Shown piece by piece: positions 31,093-33,383 of a stretch of 33,383 nucleotides of DNA. Under the pieces are notes generated by a model. That model was not told where the DNA came from and did no database searches. It was given only the letters and a program-made list of their open reading frames with translations. Source of the DNA: Lachnospiraceae bacterium (lineage in GTDB: Bacteria; Bacillota; Clostridia; Lachnospirales; Anaerotignaceae); the NCBI GenBank assembly GCA_015057875.1, contig SVDG01000003.1:1-33383 (forward strand). The letters are read 5' to 3'. The translations under genes were made by a program, and so were the position numbers. Position 1 is the first letter of the stretch, and each line of letters opens with the position of its first letter.

Positions 31093-33042
31093 TCACTCAC
31101 TGACTCTTCTGAAATGCAGTTCTACTTTGAATAGGTCTCCGTCAACGTATATATCAAATGAGGCCTTCATAAGCTCGGCGAAGCTTTTAGCGATATTGAG
31201 CCCCAGCCCGCTTCCTTCCGTATTACGCGAGCTATCGCCTCTTACAAACCTCTCCATAAGCTCATCACTATCTATATTAAGCCTTTCCCTGGAAATATTT
31301 TTAAAGGTGATGACCACGTTCTCGCCTTTGTTTATAACATCAACGTATGCCCTTGTTTCCGGCTGTGCGTACTTACAGATATTATTAAGCACATTATCAA
31401 ATATCCTCCACAGCTTTCGTCCGTCCGCCATAATAATCGTAGGCACATCCGGCAGCGTTACCACGACCTCAAGCCCTTTTTCCTCAAGCTTTTCGCTGTA
31501 CTCACCCACCGCCTGATTTATTATCTCGCATACATCCATTTTCTCAAGATCAACAGGAAGGTTCCCCGTAGACGCCTTTGACGCTTCCAAAAGATCCTCC
31601 AGCAGCTTTTTGAGCCTGTTCGCCTGTTTTTCAAGCACCTGCGAATACTCGTCTATCTTACCCTCAGGCTCCTCCTTACGTATAAGGTCAACATAATTGA
31701 TAATAGACGTAAGAGGTGTTTTTATATCATGGCTCACGTTCGTTATAAGCTCCGTACGGAAACGCTCGCTCTTCATCTTCTGCTCAACTGCGCGCCCCAT
31801 ACCTCCGCTTATGCTGTTAAGGTTTTCGCCATGTGTCCTTAAATCGCCTTTAAGATTTGACACATCTATCCTTTCATCAAGGTTACCGCTTGCTATGTTT
31901 TCCCCTGCCTCTTTAAGCTTATTTAACGCTATTATCTGCCTGTATAACCATATAAACAAGATCGCATCTATAACGATCGTTATAGGCAGGATAAATATCC
32001 CCAGAAGATTTATCAGTATGATAAGCGTAAAGCCAAGCATCCATTTAAACACCAGGTCAAGATTATCAAACAAGCTTCCTATCCCGCCGAACACCTTATG
32101 GAAGAACATATAGATAAGTGTGTTTTTAAAAAGCGTACCCGTCTTTATGCGTGTTGCAAGGCTCATAAGCGCCGCAAGGCCAAGTATAACAAGTATGGCA
32201 AGTGAAATACCCGCCGTAACTATCTCCACAGCCGCAAACTGATAGAAGCTATCCACACAGAACACAAACACCAGCCCCGCAAATAACATAAGCGTACCCA
32301 TACCGACTATATAAACATCAAGCGGTATCTTATCCTGCCAGTTAGGCACTATCTCATCCGTGCCCGGTCTGTGGCCTGCGGCACACATAAGGAATATAAG
32401 GTCCGCAATAAACACGACCGCCATCAAAAGGCCAAGTATTATTATCCAGTAACGGGCGGAATAAAGCGTATTATGCATCTTATAAAGCTCATAGTATGTA
32501 TCCCCCGCCGTGGGAGTGCGGAATTTCATTACCACACGGTATGTCTCTTCAAATTCATTTCCGTTTTCGTCTTCATACCAATAATCATAGGTATGTTCAG
32601 ATTGATGGACTACTTCATTATCGTCAAAAGGTATTCCCTTTACAATAAGGTTTCCACCCTTTCCTTCAGTCTTGACCCTTGATCGGTCATAACCTCCAAT
32701 GACACCATCCTCGGTTTTTTCCTCAACAGGCAAAGTAACGTATGTATACACCTCGTCCAGATAAACCTCGTATGTATAATTTAAAGTATTGCTTTTTATC
32801 TGTTTGTTTATCTGATCCTGCGTATACCCGTTATAGGCAAGGTCTGATATATATCGGCTGTCCTGCCACGCCTGACGGTGGAAGACCGTGCTCTCAAAAA
32901 AGCGGTTACCGTCATTTCTGTAATAGCCCTGGCTGTATATATACGAAAAACCCGCCACACAGCCCACACCCGTTATAAATGAAATAACAAGCAAAAACAG
33001 GGCAACTACTTTAGCAAACAGGCTTTTGTTTAAGCCTTTCAT
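31093..33042 (-). CDS. Multi-pass sensor histidine kinase
   Basis: A 649-residue membrane kinase. Hydrophobic helices are at about 12-36, 198-222, 243-264, 271-296 and 334-372 (probably two), so a large extracytoplasmic domain (37-197) is followed by a polytopic region before a HAMP-like linker. The phospho-acceptor is His438 in ITNVSHDIKTPLTSI. The ATPase domain has the N box NVLNNICKYA and the G boxes ERFVRGDSSR and GSGLGLNIAK. The catalytic core resembles VanS/PhoR-type kinases. Its ATG overlaps the response regulator stop by 4 bases (ATGA), so the two are translationally coupled. The signal is unknown. Confidence 0.93.
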   Translation of the reverse strand: MKGLNKSLFAKVVALFLLVISFITGVGCVAGFSYIYSQGYYRNDGNRFFESTVFHRQAWQDSRYISDLAYNGYTQDQINKQIKSNTLNYTYEVYLDEVYTYVTLPVEEKTEDGVIGGYDRSRVKTEGKGGNLIVKGIPFDDNEVVHQSEHTYDYWYEDENGNEFEETYRVVMKFRTPTAGDTYYELYKMHNTLYSARYWIIILGLLMAVVFIADLIFLMCAAGHRPGTDEIVPNWQDKIPLDVYIVGMGTLMLFAGLVFVFCVDSFYQFAAVEIVTAGISLAILVILGLAALMSLATRIKTGTLFKNTLIYMFFHKVFGGIGSLFDNLDLVFKWMLGFTLIILINLLGIFILPITIVIDAILFIWLYRQIIALNKLKEAGENIASGNLDERIDVSNLKGDLRTHGENLNSISGGMGRAVEQKMKSERFRTELITNVSHDIKTPLTSIINYVDLIRKEEPEGKIDEYSQVLEKQANRLKKLLEDLLEASKASTGNLPVDLEKMDVCEIINQAVGEYSEKLEEKGLEVVVTLPDVPTIIMADGRKLWRIFDNVLNNICKYAQPETRAYVDVINKGENVVITFKNISRERLNIDSDELMERFVRGDSSRNTEGSGLGLNIAKSFAELMKASFDIYVDGDLFKVELHFRRVSE

Positions 33043-33383
33043 TTTTTAACCTCCGTTTCCATTTTGTACCCCTGTCCCCATACTACTTTTATGTATCTGG
33101 GTTCAGAGGGATTGATCTCAACCTTTTCACGGATATGTCGGATATGTACTGCAACCGAGCCCTCTGAGCCGAAAGGCGACTCGTTCCATACCTGCTCGTA
33201 TATCTGCGCTGATGAAAAAACTCTGCCTGGGTTCTGCATAAGCAGTTTAAGCATTTTATACTCTATAGGCGTAAGGTATACGTCATCTCCGTCCACGGTT
33301 ACCGTTTTTGTTTTATCGTCCATACGGATACCGCCTATCACATACACCTCGGTTTCTTTTTCCATACCGCCAAGGGAGGTAAA
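33039..33383 (-). CDS. OmpR-family response regulator, C-terminal part (5' end outside window)
   Basis: The frame is open to the right edge, so the receiver domain lies outside. The visible 114 residues are the winged-helix effector: GIRMDDKTKTVTVDGDDVYL (beta platform), the helix segment TPIEYKMLKLLMQNPGRVFS, the recognition helix SEGSVAVHIRHIREKVE and the wing RYIKVVWGQGYKME. This is typical OmpR/PhoB. It is coupled to the downstream sensor kinase by a 4-base overlap; the pair forms one two-component system whose promoter lies outside the window. Confidence 0.95.
   Translation of the reverse strand, partial: FTSLGGMEKETEVYVIGGIRMDDKTKTVTVDGDDVYLTPIEYKMLKLLMQNPGRVFSSAQIYEQVWNESPFGSEGSVAVHIRHIREKVEINPSEPRYIKVVWGQGYKMETEVKK

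Overview
The window looks like chromosome from an endospore-forming, moderately AT-rich Firmicute of the class Clostridia; a Lachnospiraceae-like gut anaerobe is my guess, not a demonstration. The reasons are an intact spoIIAA-spoIIAB-sigF operon, a SipL-type spore-coat morphogenesis protein, a sepF/yggT/ylmH/divIVA division cluster, DUF951, a T-box riboswitch, strong AGGAGG-type ribosome binding sites and several TTG/GTG starts. No phage, insertion sequence, CRISPR array, tRNA or rRNA was seen.

Layout. 1-1546 (+): 3' part of an isoleucyl-tRNA synthetase. 1557-4150: an accessory block with a TetR regulator diverging from an SDR dehydrogenase, then a metallo-beta-lactamase-fold hydrolase with its own promoter; the block is bracketed by two near-identical terminators. 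4153-5483 (-): MTA/SAH nucleosidase plus a cysteine-rich flavoprotein. 5605-7339 (+): a class I glutamine-amidotransferase-like hydrolase, an MscS channel and a DUF951 protein. 7334-9456 (-): signal peptidase I and SipL. 9670-12749 (-): a three-gene ABC importer behind a T-box leader whose specifier reads UGG (Trp), with a possible Trp-containing short leader ORF. 12864-24543 (-): a long run reading HlyD-like protein, YggS, SepF, YggT, YlmH, DivIVA, (weak terminator), AroB, LspA, RluD, SMC, FtsY. 24636-26100 (-): the spoIIA operon, with a plausible sigma-H-type promoter. 26242-29004 (-): a large STAND-type ATPase/SARP-like regulator, divergent from a half-size ABC exporter (29152-30876, +). 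30877-31092: an unusual intergenic element. 31093-33383 (-): a sensor kinase and the 3' end of its response regulator.

How the genes fit together. The centre of the window joins cell division (SepF, DivIVA, YlmH, YggT), chromosome segregation (SMC) and membrane targeting/lipoprotein maturation (FtsY, LspA, LepB). It lies directly downstream of the operon that commits the forespore to its own programme. SipL belongs to coat assembly in the mother cell. The ABC importer is probably a tryptophan (TrpXYZ-like) uptake system switched on by uncharged tRNA-Trp.

Most striking observation. The 215-bp gap between the ABC exporter and the sensor kinase holds two diverged copies of an approximately 80-nt unit in inverted orientation around a strong terminator. 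Each unit folds into three hairpins. The copies differ by compensatory base-pair changes in all three stems, and across the aligned second and third hairpins plus linker all 18 differences are transitions. This is strong internal evidence for a structured repeat family selected at the level of RNA or DNA folding.
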